Positions 1 to 7,865 of a stretch of DNA of 64,000 nucleotides are shown here, piece by piece. The stretch covers positions 40,352 to 104,351 of the forward strand of contig CAMFJH010000006.1 in the NCBI GenBank assembly GCA_945956915.1, in the 5' to 3' direction. The DNA comes from an uncultured Francisellaceae bacterium. GTDB lineage: Bacteria > Pseudomonadota > Gammaproteobacteria > UBA6186 > Azoamicaceae. The position numbers and the translations under genes are program-made. The notes below the pieces were generated by a model. It worked only from the letters and a program-made list of their open reading frames with translations. It did not search any database and was not told the origin of the DNA. The stretch's first letter is position 1, and every line of letters starts with the position of its first letter.

Positions 1-74
1 CTCAATGAGTGTATATGCTCATTTTTTAGATTTAATTTTTTTCTCCATTTAAAACAGCAAATGAAATACCTTTT

Positions 75-111
75 GGCGGGCTGGTTATAGCCTCTCTATA
101 ACCAGCCCGCC
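75..111. repeat. Perfect 16-bp hairpin, first of a tandem pair
   Basis: The left arm at 75-90 (GGCGGGCTGGTTATAG) is the exact reverse complement of 96-111, with a 5-nt loop. No T-run follows on either strand, so it does not look like an ordinary intrinsic terminator. The arm core GGGCTGGTTATA recurs in the next hairpin, which suggests a repeated palindromic element. What lies upstream of base 1 is unknown. Confidence 0.75.
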
Positions 112-117
112 TATTGC

Positions 118-160
118 TTTGGTGGGCTGGTTATAGTATACTTATAAGCAGCCCACCAAA
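118..160. repeat. Second hairpin of the tandem pair (18-bp stem, one mismatch)
   Basis: Arms 118-135 and 143-160 pair over 18 bp with a single mismatch and a 7-nt loop. The arm shares GGGCTGGTTATA with the hairpin at 75-111. It ends about 15 bases before the ribosome-binding site of the ATPase gene at 186, so if transcribed it would lie in that gene's 5' leader. Confidence 0.7.
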
Positions 161-185
161 TTGGCTTTTAATCCGGGAGAAGTAT

Positions 186-1649
186 GTGAGTATTATTATA
201 GGCAGGCAAGCCGAACAAAAAATATTATTAAATATTATGAATTCTAATTCTGCTGAATTTCTTGTAATTTACGGACGAAGACGTATTGGAAAAACCTATT
301 TAATAGAGCAATTTTTTTTTAATCAAACCTGCATGTTCTTCCGTGCAACAGGCATACAAAATGGAAAACTCAAAGACCAATTAGGCGAATTTGCCAAAGG
401 TATTGGTGACTGTTTTTATAAAGGTGCATCGATTAGCCCACCTAGTTCTTGGATGCAAGCTTTTGAGGAATTGACAAAAGCTATTCAAAACAGCGACAAT
501 AATAAGAAAATTATATTATTTTTAGATGAATTGCCGTGGATGGCTACACGTCGTTCAGGGATCTTAGAAGCCTTAGGGTATTATTGGAATCATTACTGGT
601 CAAAGATTGAGCATCTAAAACTCATTGTATGCGGATCAAGTGCATCTTGGATTATTAAAAATATTATTTACAATAAAGGCGGACTTCATAATCGCGCAAC
701 AAAGGAAATTCAGTTAAATGCATTTTCACTTTTAGAATCTAAAGATTTCTTAAAAAGTCGAAACATCAAATTAAATGATAATCAAATTTTACAGCTTTAT
801 ACTGTAATAGGCGGCATACCTCATTATTTAAAGCATATAGAACGCGGGCAATCGGCAGCTCAAAATATCAATAACTTGTGTTTTAAAGAATCTGGACCCT
901 TATTTTCTGAATTTACTAAATTATTTCAATCCTTATTTAAAAAAGCCAATTTATATATAGAGCTTATAAGAATAATTTCTAAAAAACATCTGGGCATCTC
1001 AAGAGTTGATATTGAAAAACTGAGTAAATTGTCTAGTAAAGGAGGTACATTAACAGAACGACTTGATGATCTGGAACTAGCAGGCTTTATAAAATCTTTT
1101 ATACCTTTCAAAACTAAAGCTCAAGGTGTTTATTATAAAATCATCGATGAATACGTTTATTTTTATCTTCAATGGATTGAGCCTTTTAAAAAGCATGCTT
1201 TAGGATTTGATAGCAATAATGAATATTTTACAGAAAAAATGGGAACTCCAGAATACTATAGCTGGATGGGATATGCTTTTGAATCGGTCTGTTATAAACA
1301 TATTGCCCAAATTCGCTCGGCTTTAGAAATAAGCGCAGGTGCAAGAGCTGGGACTTGGCGTTATATATCTAAAAACGACCCTAAAAAAACAGGGGTACAA
1401 ATTGATTTATTATTTGAAGGGAAAGACAATATCATAATCTTATGTGAAATTAAATGTACTGACAAACCTTTTAGTATTGATAAATCCTATTATCATAATT
1501 TGTTAAATAAAATCAATGTTTATAGAGCTGAAACCAAAACTACAAAACAAATTTTTATGGCTTTTGTATCGGCAGCGGGTATTAAAGCAAATGTGTATTC
1601 TGAAGAAATTGTGGATAAAACTGTATCTTTGGGTGATTTATTTAAATAA
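186..1649 (+). CDS. AAA-type ATPase of the ATPase_2/DUF234 family
   Basis: This is a 487-residue protein with an N-terminal P-loop ATPase and a C-terminal restriction-like domain. Walker A GRRRIGKT lies at residues 30-37 and the Walker B acidic pair (LDELPW) at 114-115. A winged-helix-like middle is followed by a PD-(D/E)XK-like signature (D407, then E421-x-K423). The family is widespread in archaea and bacteria and its function is not settled. I start it at GTG 186, because GGGAGA at 175-180 is a well-placed ribosome-binding site and homology to its paralogue begins there; an upstream ATG at 114 would run through the hairpin. A paralogue with the same D-x13-ExK spacing lies at 22072-23517. 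The gene stands alone on the plus strand. Confidence 0.82.
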   Translation: MSIIIGRQAEQKILLNIMNSNSAEFLVIYGRRRIGKTYLIEQFFFNQTCMFFRATGIQNGKLKDQLGEFAKGIGDCFYKGASISPPSSWMQAFEELTKAIQNSDNNKKIILFLDELPWMATRRSGILEALGYYWNHYWSKIEHLKLIVCGSSASWIIKNIIYNKGGLHNRATKEIQLNAFSLLESKDFLKSRNIKLNDNQILQLYTVIGGIPHYLKHIERGQSAAQNINNLCFKESGPLFSEFTKLFQSLFKKANLYIELIRIISKKHLGISRVDIEKLSKLSSKGGTLTERLDDLELAGFIKSFIPFKTKAQGVYYKIIDEYVYFYLQWIEPFKKHALGFDSNNEYFTEKMGTPEYYSWMGYAFESVCYKHIAQIRSALEISAGARAGTWRYISKNDPKKTGVQIDLLFEGKDNIIILCEIKCTDKPFSIDKSYYHNLLNKINVYRAETKTTKQIFMAFVSAAGIKANVYSEEIVDKTVSLGDLFK

Positions 1650-1743
1650 AAATGAGAATGACACCCCAGAAAAAAGTAAGTTGACTGTCATCATCCATAT
1701 TGATTACCCTGATTATAAATAAATTTAAAAATTTGGAGATTCA

Positions 1744-2385
1744 ATGATAAGACTAAAAACTTTTTTTCAAATCGGCTGCGCCATGCTAATACCCTCAACT
1801 GTGTTTTGTACCGGCTGCACAAGTGCATATGAACGGATGTATGTACCTCCAGAACAAATTCCCGCACACATTTCAAAATTGGGTGTATGTCCCACCAAAA
1901 ACATTTTAGTAGTCGATACTCAAAAACAGACTCTTGCTTTATTAGAACAAAACAAAATTAAAAAATCTTATACTATTTCAACGGGCAAACGGGGTGTTGG
2001 GCAGCGCATTAATACTTTTCAAACGCCTCAAGGCCTGCACCGTATTAATGAAAAAATAGGCCATGGCGTGCCGCGTTATGGCATTTTTCATCGCAGGAAT
2101 TATACTGGCTCTGCTTGGAAACCTCAAAAACGCTGTGCGCATAAAAAGGATTATATCTCTACCCGCATCTTAAGATTGGAAGGATTACAACCTGGATTAA
2201 ATAAAGGTCGAGATAGATGCGGTAGAATCATTGATAGCGAAACAAGAGCCGTCTATATTCATGGCACGACCATGGAATGGAAATTGGGCACACCCAGCAC
2301 TAAAGGATGCGTACATATGAGTGCTGATGATGTGATTAAGCTTTATAATGAAATCCCAGAAGGCACTTTAGTTTGGATTAATTAA
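1744..2385 (+). CDS. L,D-transpeptidase (YkuD domain), putative lipoprotein
   Basis: This 213-residue envelope enzyme probably cross-links peptidoglycan or attaches proteins to it. The YkuD catalytic signature is clear: H173 in IHGTT and C189 in STKGCVHM, 16 residues apart. The usual Arg after Cys (SHGCIR) is His here. The N-terminus (MIRLKTFFQIGC...) has a hydrophobic segment ending in FCTGC, a possible but imperfect lipobox, so it is either a lipoprotein or a Sec-exported protein. The start is supported by GGAG about 6 bases upstream. It lies about 95 bp after the ATPase gene and need not share its transcript. The exact reaction (3-3 cross-linking or lipoprotein anchoring) cannot be told from sequence. 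Confidence 0.85.
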   Translation: MIRLKTFFQIGCAMLIPSTVFCTGCTSAYERMYVPPEQIPAHISKLGVCPTKNILVVDTQKQTLALLEQNKIKKSYTISTGKRGVGQRINTFQTPQGLHRINEKIGHGVPRYGIFHRRNYTGSAWKPQKRCAHKKDYISTRILRLEGLQPGLNKGRDRCGRIIDSETRAVYIHGTTMEWKLGTPSTKGCVHMSADDVIKLYNEIPEGTLVWIN

Positions 2386-2628
2386 AAGTTTAAGGCTTTG
2401 ATTTTTGAAGTTGTAATTTAGCCGATGGGTCTAGTGGGAATTTTGTTATACTCAGGATTACTTATTAATCCTCTGGCTTAAATAAATCATCTAGGATTAT
2501 TAGACCATCTAACATTTCTTCAGAGAGAACAATCTTTTGATTTTTTATAACCCAATGATATTTAAAATAAAAAACACCATTATTTTTTACAGGCTTATTC
2601 TAATATCGAATATTTCCGTTCTAGAATA

Positions 2629-3594
2629 CTATGTTTTAGCAGGGGTTGAATTGGCAGGCTCTGCGTAACTTCTGTTACGACCATAATGCTTGGCTTGGTA
2701 TAAAGCAAAATCAGCACCTTCTTTTAAATCCCACGGCGAAGTGTAATGTCCCGGTTCGGCCATTGCAATACCTGAGCTTACCGTCACATGATCACTGCAC
2801 CCTGAGCCAGTGTGTGGAATTTTGAGATTATCAACAACCAGTCTTAATTTTTCTGCCCATTGCAAAGCTGCGTTTCTATCCGTATTGGGAATAATGTAGG
2901 CAAAAGTCGCACCACTGATACGTGATAATGAAGTACCTTCTGTTGCAGGAATGGCAGTTCTTAATGCATCTGAAATCTGCTTAATACATTTATCACCCTC
3001 TTCTGCACCATAAACTTTATTAAAACTCACAAAATAATCAATATCCGTCATAATTAAAGCCAACGGTGTGCTGGTACGCTTGGCTTTAAACCATTCTTTT
3101 TCTAAAGCATCTTCAAAGGAATTTGCCGTACCAATACCTGTTAATACATCTTGAGTAACCATGGTTTCTAAAGCCCTATTGGCCAAAACCAAATCATGCG
3201 CTACCGAAAATACTTCGTCTTTTAGGTTTTTTAAACGCTCAGCAGAACGTACTTTTATTTTTAAACGGATCGCTTCTACGGGTTTTAATAAAAAATCATC
3301 TACATTGGCTTCTAAACTTTGTTCAATTTCCGCATCCGTAAATGCTGATTTCATCAGGACAACAGGCACCCATACCGCAGAACCCCCTAATTGCCTTAAT
3401 TGATTAATCAAGCTCAAACAGGATTGGCCTTCAAAAAGCCAATCCACTAAAATTAAATCAGGACATTTTGACTTACAAATTTCTAAGAATTCTTTAGAAG
3501 AACTGGCTTCTTGTAAAGTATGCCCAAAGGGTTGTAAGTTTGCGACTAAAAGAGACCGATGGGTTGCATCCCCATCAGCGACTAGCACGCGCAT
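2629..3594 (-). CDS. Response regulator with degenerate GGDEF domain
   Basis: This 321-residue protein has an N-terminal receiver domain (D7, D9, phospho-acceptor D51, K104 in LLKP) and a C-terminal GGDEF-fold domain from about residue 148 (DVLTGIGTANSF). The region that should read GGDEF is SGATF (227-231), and there is no upstream RxxD inhibitory site. It is therefore unlikely to make cyclic-di-GMP and may act as a nucleotide sensor or protein-interaction module. D184, a usual metal ligand, is retained. The start overlaps the end of the DsbC-like gene by 20 bp, so translation is probably coupled. No histidine kinase is adjacent. Confidence 0.88.
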   Translation of the reverse strand: MRVLVADGDATHRSLLVANLQPFGHTLQEASSSKEFLEICKSKCPDLILVDWLFEGQSCLSLINQLRQLGGSAVWVPVVLMKSAFTDAEIEQSLEANVDDFLLKPVEAIRLKIKVRSAERLKNLKDEVFSVAHDLVLANRALETMVTQDVLTGIGTANSFEDALEKEWFKAKRTSTPLALIMTDIDYFVSFNKVYGAEEGDKCIKQISDALRTAIPATEGTSLSRISGATFAYIIPNTDRNAALQWAEKLRLVVDNLKIPHTGSGCSDHVTVSSGIAMAEPGHYTSPWDLKEGADFALYQAKHYGRNRSYAEPANSTPAKT

Positions 3595-4180
3595 GTTTTG
3601 AATCCCCTAAGCTTTTAGATTTATGCTTGATGGCTTCGCGGGCCAATTTTTCTGCGGGTAAATATCCACCCCAAACAACCCCGTCTTCAAAAACCAAAGT
3701 GGGTGTGCCCGAGATCCCCAGCTGTCGACCCAAAGTGCGATGATCATTAATACGGTGATCACAAGTCTTGAGTTCTATTTCATTGCCGTCCATCGCAGCT
3801 TCCATTAATTTTTTTCGCTCTTCAGTGGTTTTTGCACACCATACCGTTACCATTTTGTTATAACTGTCCGAGCCTTCTCCACGTCTTGGATAAGAAAGAA
3901 TGCGAACTTCTATGCCTAAATCATTGGCTTTAGCGATTTCTTGATGTTGTTTGCGACAATAGGAACAATCCATATCTGTGAAGACGGTGACCGAAGCTTT
4001 AGGTTGACCGTTGCTCGCTGGATAAACAATCCTCTCTTTAGCATCAACCTTAGACAATGCTTTTACACGAGCAGCCGCTTTTGGATCTTCAGAACCTGAG
4101 GCGGGGGATTCAGCCATTGCTTGACCAAAGCCAAACAATAAAGCAGCAATGAGGGTGTACTTAACGCTTTTCTTAATCAT
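3575..4180 (-). CDS. DsbC-like periplasmic thiol:disulfide interchange protein
   Basis: This 201-residue thioredoxin-fold protein has a signal peptide (hydrophobic up to about residue 23, ending AMA), the redox motif CSYC at 72-75 and the cis-Pro loop GTPT. It fits the DsbC/DsbG catalytic domain. It is shorter than DsbC (about 236 residues) because the N-terminal dimerisation domain is reduced, so isomerase or simple oxidase/reductase activity are both possible. GGAG lies before the ATG. Its 3' end overlaps the receiver-GGDEF gene by 20 bp. It lies downstream of rplS on the same strand, about 90 bp away. Confidence 0.85.
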   Translation of the reverse strand: MIKKSVKYTLIAALLFGFGQAMAESPASGSEDPKAAARVKALSKVDAKERIVYPASNGQPKASVTVFTDMDCSYCRKQHQEIAKANDLGIEVRILSYPRRGEGSDSYNKMVTVWCAKTTEERKKLMEAAMDGNEIELKTCDHRINDHRTLGRQLGISGTPTLVFEDGVVWGGYLPAEKLAREAIKHKSKSLGDSKHARASR

Positions 4181-4268
4181 ATCAACTCCATTATTTAGCC
4201 ATTACTCTAAAGAGTATAACTCAAGAATCTGAATAATGACTTAAATAAATGGAGTTGTTTTTTCTTTT

Positions 4269-4649
4269 TTATTCTTCAGTTGTTTTTGACCTTAGGTCAA
4301 GCTTTTCTCTAATTCGAGCCGCTTTACCGGTTAAACCACGTAAATAATACAATTTAGCTTTGCGTACATGACCTTTACGTTTTACGGTAATGCCCTTAAT
4401 AGCAGGACTGTGTGCTTGGAATACGCGTTCAACACCCTCACCATGAGACATCTTACGAACGGTAAAAGAAGAGTGGAGTCCTCTTTTGCGCTTTGCAATC
4501 ACAACGCCTTCAAAAGCCTGTGTTCGAGTACGTACGCCCTCAGTCACTTCCACATCTACGATAATGGTATCGCCTGGATTAAATTCCGGTATGGTTTTTA
4601 ATTGTGCTTGTTCAATATCACGAATGATATTGTTCATATTTAGACTCAT
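4269..4649 (-). CDS. rplS: 50S ribosomal protein L19
   Basis: This 126-residue L19 of the large subunit lies at the subunit interface near the 16S rRNA. The N-terminal core is typical (PGDTIIVDV, the [13 protein letters not shown] stretch, [14 protein letters not shown]), and the basic KAKLYYLRG region is present. It is about 10 residues longer than usual, with a C-terminal tail ending RSKTTEE. Its ATG overlaps the trmD stop as ATGA, so it is the last gene of the rpsP-rimM-trmD-rplS operon and probably translated by re-initiation. Confidence 0.98.
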   Translation of the reverse strand: MSLNMNNIIRDIEQAQLKTIPEFNPGDTIIVDVEVTEGVRTRTQAFEGVVIAKRKRGLHSSFTVRKMSHGEGVERVFQAHSPAIKGITVKRKGHVRKAKLYYLRGLTGKAARIREKLDLRSKTTEE

Positions 4650-5395
4650 GATGCTTTCCCCTTTGTATACGCTTCTATAAATTCTTCTAACAGTGCCTGA
4701 CTAGAAGGTTCTAATTCTACCCCGGCTAATAAATCTTTGCGCCTTTCCCATGTGCGCCCCAATTGCTGCTTCAAGCGCCAACGCGCAATTTGCTTGTGAT
4801 CGCCCCCTAATAGAACGTCTGGAACTTGCATCCCCTCAAATACCTCGGGTCGAGTAAAATGAGGACAATCCAACAACCCACTCACAAAAGAATCCTGCTC
4901 AACAGAATTTTCATTCCCAAGAACACCCGGAAGCCAACGTGCCATAGCATCTATCATGATCATAACAGCCAGTTCACCACCGCTTAGGACATAATCCCCT
5001 ACTGACCACTCTTCGTCAACCAGCAAGGTCAATAAACGTTCATCAACCCCTTCATAACGACCCGCCAAAAAAATAAGATTCTGCTCTTTGGCCAAATCGC
5101 AAATACTACGCTGATCCAATTTTCGCCCCTGAGGGGATACGTAGATAACCTTGGCATTGGGCCGCCCTATACGCGCGGCCCGTATCGCATCCCTTAAGGG
5201 CTTGGCCTGCATCACCATGCCAGGACCGCCCCCATAAGGCCTATCATCCACTCTTTTATGCTTATCCTCGGTATAATCCCTTGGATTCCAATAACTTAAG
5301 CTTAGTAATTCGCGCTCTATTGCACGACTCGTAATACCAAATTCCGTGATAGCTTTAAACATTTCTGGGAATAAGCTAACAATTCCACACCACAC
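4646..5395 (-). CDS. trmD: tRNA (guanine-N1)-methyltransferase
   Basis: TrmD methylates G37 of tRNAs with a G at position 36, using S-adenosylmethionine bound in a trefoil knot. The family pattern is intact: LFPEMF near the N-terminus, the GGGPGMVM loop, [11 protein letters not shown] and the knot [12 protein letters not shown] start it at GTG 5395 (249 residues, reading [11 protein letters not shown]) because GGAG sits 7 bases upstream and homology begins there. A longer ATG form from 5422 would add nine unconserved residues and overlap rimM. With this start rimM and trmD are separated by one base. Its stop overlaps the rplS start. Confidence 0.97.
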   Translation of the reverse strand: MWCGIVSLFPEMFKAITEFGITSRAIERELLSLSYWNPRDYTEDKHKRVDDRPYGGGPGMVMQAKPLRDAIRAARIGRPNAKVIYVSPQGRKLDQRSICDLAKEQNLIFLAGRYEGVDERLLTLLVDEEWSVGDYVLSGGELAVMIMIDAMARWLPGVLGNENSVEQDSFVSGLLDCPHFTRPEVFEGMQVPDVLLGGDHKQIARWRLKQQLGRTWERRKDLLAGVELEPSSQALLEEFIEAYTKGKAS

Positions 5396-5396
5396 T

Positions 5397-5900
5397 TCAA
5401 AACTCCGGTTCCCAATGCACAATCATTTTCTTTTGCGCTAAATCAACGCTTAATACAACCTCGTCTATGTAGGGGATCAAATATTCTTCATTTTGTGAAT
5501 TGTGTACCACAATCACATCATTAGAACCTGTTTCAAATAAACTTTCTATCAGACCCAAACAAAGCCCTGTGTCTGTATAAACTTCTAAGCCTTCTAACTC
5601 TGCCCAGTAGTATTCATCTGGTCCTAAGTCGGGCAAAGCTTCTCGGGCAACCCCAATATCGGCATGGGTTAAGAGCGCTGCAGCATCCCTATTCTCACAC
5701 CCTTCTAAGGTGGCCACAAAATTTTTCCCATGAACGCGGGCAGATTTTAGACCCCTTTTATGCCATTCTCCGTTTAGGTTTAAATACCATTCCGAGAATT
5801 TCAATAAATTTTCTTGGGGTTCAGTAAAAGAATGCACATGCACTTGTCCTTTTACCCCAAAGGGTGCCCCAATACGACCTACAATAACGGGTTCCAACAA
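5397..5900 (-). CDS. rimM: 16S rRNA processing protein RimM
   Basis: RimM binds S19 and helps mature the 30S head domain. This 167-residue copy has the N-terminal barrel signature [12 protein letters not shown] and a C-terminal PRC barrel ([12 protein letters not shown], then [10 protein letters not shown]). The first two codons are both TTG (5900 and 5897) and no ATG precedes the conserved region, so the start must be TTG. It directly abuts the rpsP stop with no spacer and has no strong ribosome-binding site, which implies coupling to rpsP translation and probably lower expression. Confidence 0.96.
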   Translation of the reverse strand: MLEPVIVGRIGAPFGVKGQVHVHSFTEPQENLLKFSEWYLNLNGEWHKRGLKSARVHGKNFVATLEGCENRDAAALLTHADIGVAREALPDLGPDEYYWAELEGLEVYTDTGLCLGLIESLFETGSNDVIVVHNSQNEEYLIPYIDEVVLSVDLAQKKMIVHWEPEF

Positions 5901-6161
5901 TTAAGCTGCCGTTTGACCTTGTTTATCCCATTGCTGCAACAGCACGGCCACACGTTGAGAAGGTTGTGCACCCCGAGCCATCCAATGCGTCACACGTTCA
6001 CGACTCATGTGCAAGCCAATCTCTTTGCCAGATGCAATAGGATTAAAATAGCCCAATCGTTCAATATAACGACCGTCTCGTGGCGTACGGCTATCTGTAA
6101 CTACAATATGATAAAATGGACGTTTCTTAGCTCCGCCCCGCGCAAGTCGAATTACAACCAT
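5901..6161 (-). CDS. rpsP: 30S ribosomal protein S16
   Basis: This 86-residue S16 starts [20 protein letters not shown], a near-consensus N-terminus, followed by [14 protein letters not shown]16 is needed for 30S assembly. AAGGAG lies 8 bases before the ATG. It heads the rpsP-rimM-trmD-rplS operon; a candidate promoter is at 6208-6237 on this strand. Confidence 0.98.
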   Translation of the reverse strand: MVVIRLARGGAKKRPFYHIVVTDSRTPRDGRYIERLGYFNPIASGKEIGLHMSRERVTHWMARGAQPSQRVAVLLQQWDKQGQTAA

Positions 6162-6207
6162 TATTTATTAGCTCCTTAGCTTAAATACAATGTCTTAAAG
6201 ACCCGTC

Positions 6208-6237
6208 AGTGTAACTTAAATCGAACAAAAATGTAAA
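6208..6237 (-). promoter_or_regulatory. Candidate sigma-70 promoter for rpsP operon
   Basis: On the minus strand TTTACA (6232-6237) and TACACT (6208-6213) are separated by 18 bp and lie about 50 bp before the rpsP start. This is a good match to -35/-10 elements, but it is found by eye only. Confidence 0.45.
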
Positions 6238-6246
6238 GAGCTTGGC

Positions 6247-6552
6247 TTATCTATTTTCATCCTTAGCGCCTTCATCACCATCTTCTTGATTTTCTTCATG
6301 ATACGGAATCGTTCCACTGGCTCCAGTACCATAGGGTGGTAACTGACCTGATTGGATAGCTGCCTCTAAATGAGCCAATTTATCTAATTTTTCTCGTTGA
6401 ATACGTTGGTAAATTTCCTCTCTGTGCACCGACACTTCTTTGGGAGCATTTACACCAATGCGAACCTGATTACCCTTAACACCTAATACAGTCACACTGA
6501 CCTCATCGCCTACCATTAACGTTTCACCTACACGTCTTGTTAAAATTAACAT
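6247..6552 (-). CDS. csrA: Carbon storage regulator CsrA with long C-terminal tail
   Basis: CsrA is a dimeric RNA-binding regulator that binds GGA motifs in mRNA leaders. Residues 1-60 match the family ([35 protein letters not shown]). Typical CsrA has about 60-70 residues. This one has 101, with a Gly/Pro-containing and acidic tail ([11 protein letters not shown], then [10 protein letters not shown]). The tail may alter RNA binding or recruit partners. It lies just downstream of lysC, as in pseudomonads and Legionella. In Legionella-type bacteria CsrA controls the switch between replicative and transmissive phases. Confidence 0.95.
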   Translation of the reverse strand: MLILTRRVGETLMVGDEVSVTVLGVKGNQVRIGVNAPKEVSVHREEIYQRIQREKLDKLAHLEAAIQSGQLPPYGTGASGTIPYHEENQEDGDEGAKDENR

Positions 6553-6577
6553 TTAATTATCTCCTTTTTTTAATATC

Positions 6578-7825
6578 TTAAGAATGGATCCCTACTCGTT
6601 TTAGTTCTTTCCCTAAGTCAAATGCCTTGTGCAACATATTTAAACCTTGCGACAAATGCTTTTCTTCAATCACTACAGATACTTTTACCTCTGAAGTAGC
6701 GATCAATTGAATATTAATACCGTTATCACCCAATATTTGAAATAAAGTACTGGCAACGCGCGGATGAGACCGCAAGCCAATGCCGACCAAAGAAATTTTA
6801 GCAATACATTCAACCACTTCCAATGCATTGGGCGTTAAATCCCCCACAGCCTCCATCACCAATTGCTTGGCTTGATACAAATCACGTTTATGGACTAGGA
6901 AACTTAAATCCGTATACCCTTCTACACTGGGCGTTTGAATAATCATATCCACCTCTATGTGCACATGGCTAAGAGGCCCTAGGATCTTTGCTGCAATGCC
7001 CGGCTGATCGGGTAATCTTCTTAGCGAAAACTGCACTTCATCTTTGGTATAAGCAAGTCCTGAAACCATGGCATGCTCGGTGCGTTCTAAACTGTATTCT
7101 TGGGCAATAAAAGTCCCTGGACCTTCTACAAAAGTCGATAATATACGCACAGGCACCCGATATTGTCCAGCAAACTCTACCGCCCTGATTTGCATGACTT
7201 TTGCACCTTGAGAGGATAATTCACTCATTTCTGTAAAAGTAAGCTCGGACATCCGCTGCGCAAAAGGCACCATTTTAGGATCCGCCGTATATACCCCATC
7301 CACATCGGTATAAATTTGACATTCATCCGCTTGTAAAGAGGCTGCTAAAGCAACTGCCGTGGTATCTGAGCCACCTCTACCTAGGGTAGTGATATTTCCA
7401 TGCGCGTCTATGCCCTGAAAACCGGCTACGACCACCACAATACCCAACTCCAGATCAGCCCGAATTTGAGCGCTGTCTATCCCCAAAATCCGTGCCTTGG
7501 TATGGGCGCTGTCTGTTCGGATATACACTTGCCCACCCGTGTAAGAACGTGCAGGACAGCCTTCCTGAATAAGCGCCATACTCAATAAAGCAATGGTGGT
7601 TTGCTCGCCTGTGGCAAGCAATACATCTAGCTCTCTTGGATTCGGAGCCTCGCTTAAGGCTTGTGCTAAAGCCACCAATCTATCGGTTTCACCACTCATG
7701 GCTGAAACCACGACCACCAATTGATGCCCTTCCGCTTTCGCTTTTAATATTTTTTTGCTCACATGACGAATACAATCCAGGTTGCCCACAGATGTTCCAC
7801 CATATTTTTGTACAATTAAGGCCAT
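6578..7825 (-). CDS. lysC: Aspartate kinase
   Basis: Aspartokinase phosphorylates L-aspartate, the first step toward lysine, threonine, methionine and diaminopimelate. This 415-residue protein starts MALIVQKYGGTSVG and has the kinase motifs AGFQGID and TLGRGGSDTTAVALAA, followed by two C-terminal ACT domains (from about residue 265) that usually bind lysine and/or threonine. Its length and layout match the Pseudomonas/Bacillus alpha-beta class rather than E. coli LysC. It sits between alaS and csrA on one strand, probably in one transcript. Confidence 0.96.
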   Translation of the reverse strand: MALIVQKYGGTSVGNLDCIRHVSKKILKAKAEGHQLVVVVSAMSGETDRLVALAQALSEAPNPRELDVLLATGEQTTIALLSMALIQEGCPARSYTGGQVYIRTDSAHTKARILGIDSAQIRADLELGIVVVVAGFQGIDAHGNITTLGRGGSDTTAVALAASLQADECQIYTDVDGVYTADPKMVPFAQRMSELTFTEMSELSSQGAKVMQIRAVEFAGQYRVPVRILSTFVEGPGTFIAQEYSLERTEHAMVSGLAYTKDEVQFSLRRLPDQPGIAAKILGPLSHVHIEVDMIIQTPSVEGYTDLSFLVHKRDLYQAKQLVMEAVGDLTPNALEVVECIAKISLVGIGLRSHPRVASTLFQILGDNGINIQLIATSEVKVSVVIEEKHLSQGLNMLHKAFDLGKELKRVGIHS

Positions 7826-7865
7826 AGTCTTTTAAGCCAAAAAGGCCCTCGTTATTGCATACATA

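Noticed and set aside
114..185. Longer start of the first ATPase at ATG 114
   Set aside because: The extra residues pass through a hairpin and are not family-like; GTG 186 has a good ribosome-binding site.
4190..4215. TACTCT/AGAGTA hairpin as the rplS terminator
   Set aside because: The loop is too small and no T-run follows on the minus strand.
5814..6179. Plus-strand reading frame of 121 codons opposite rpsP/rimM
   Set aside because: It is antisense to well-conserved ribosomal genes and has no ribosome-binding site.
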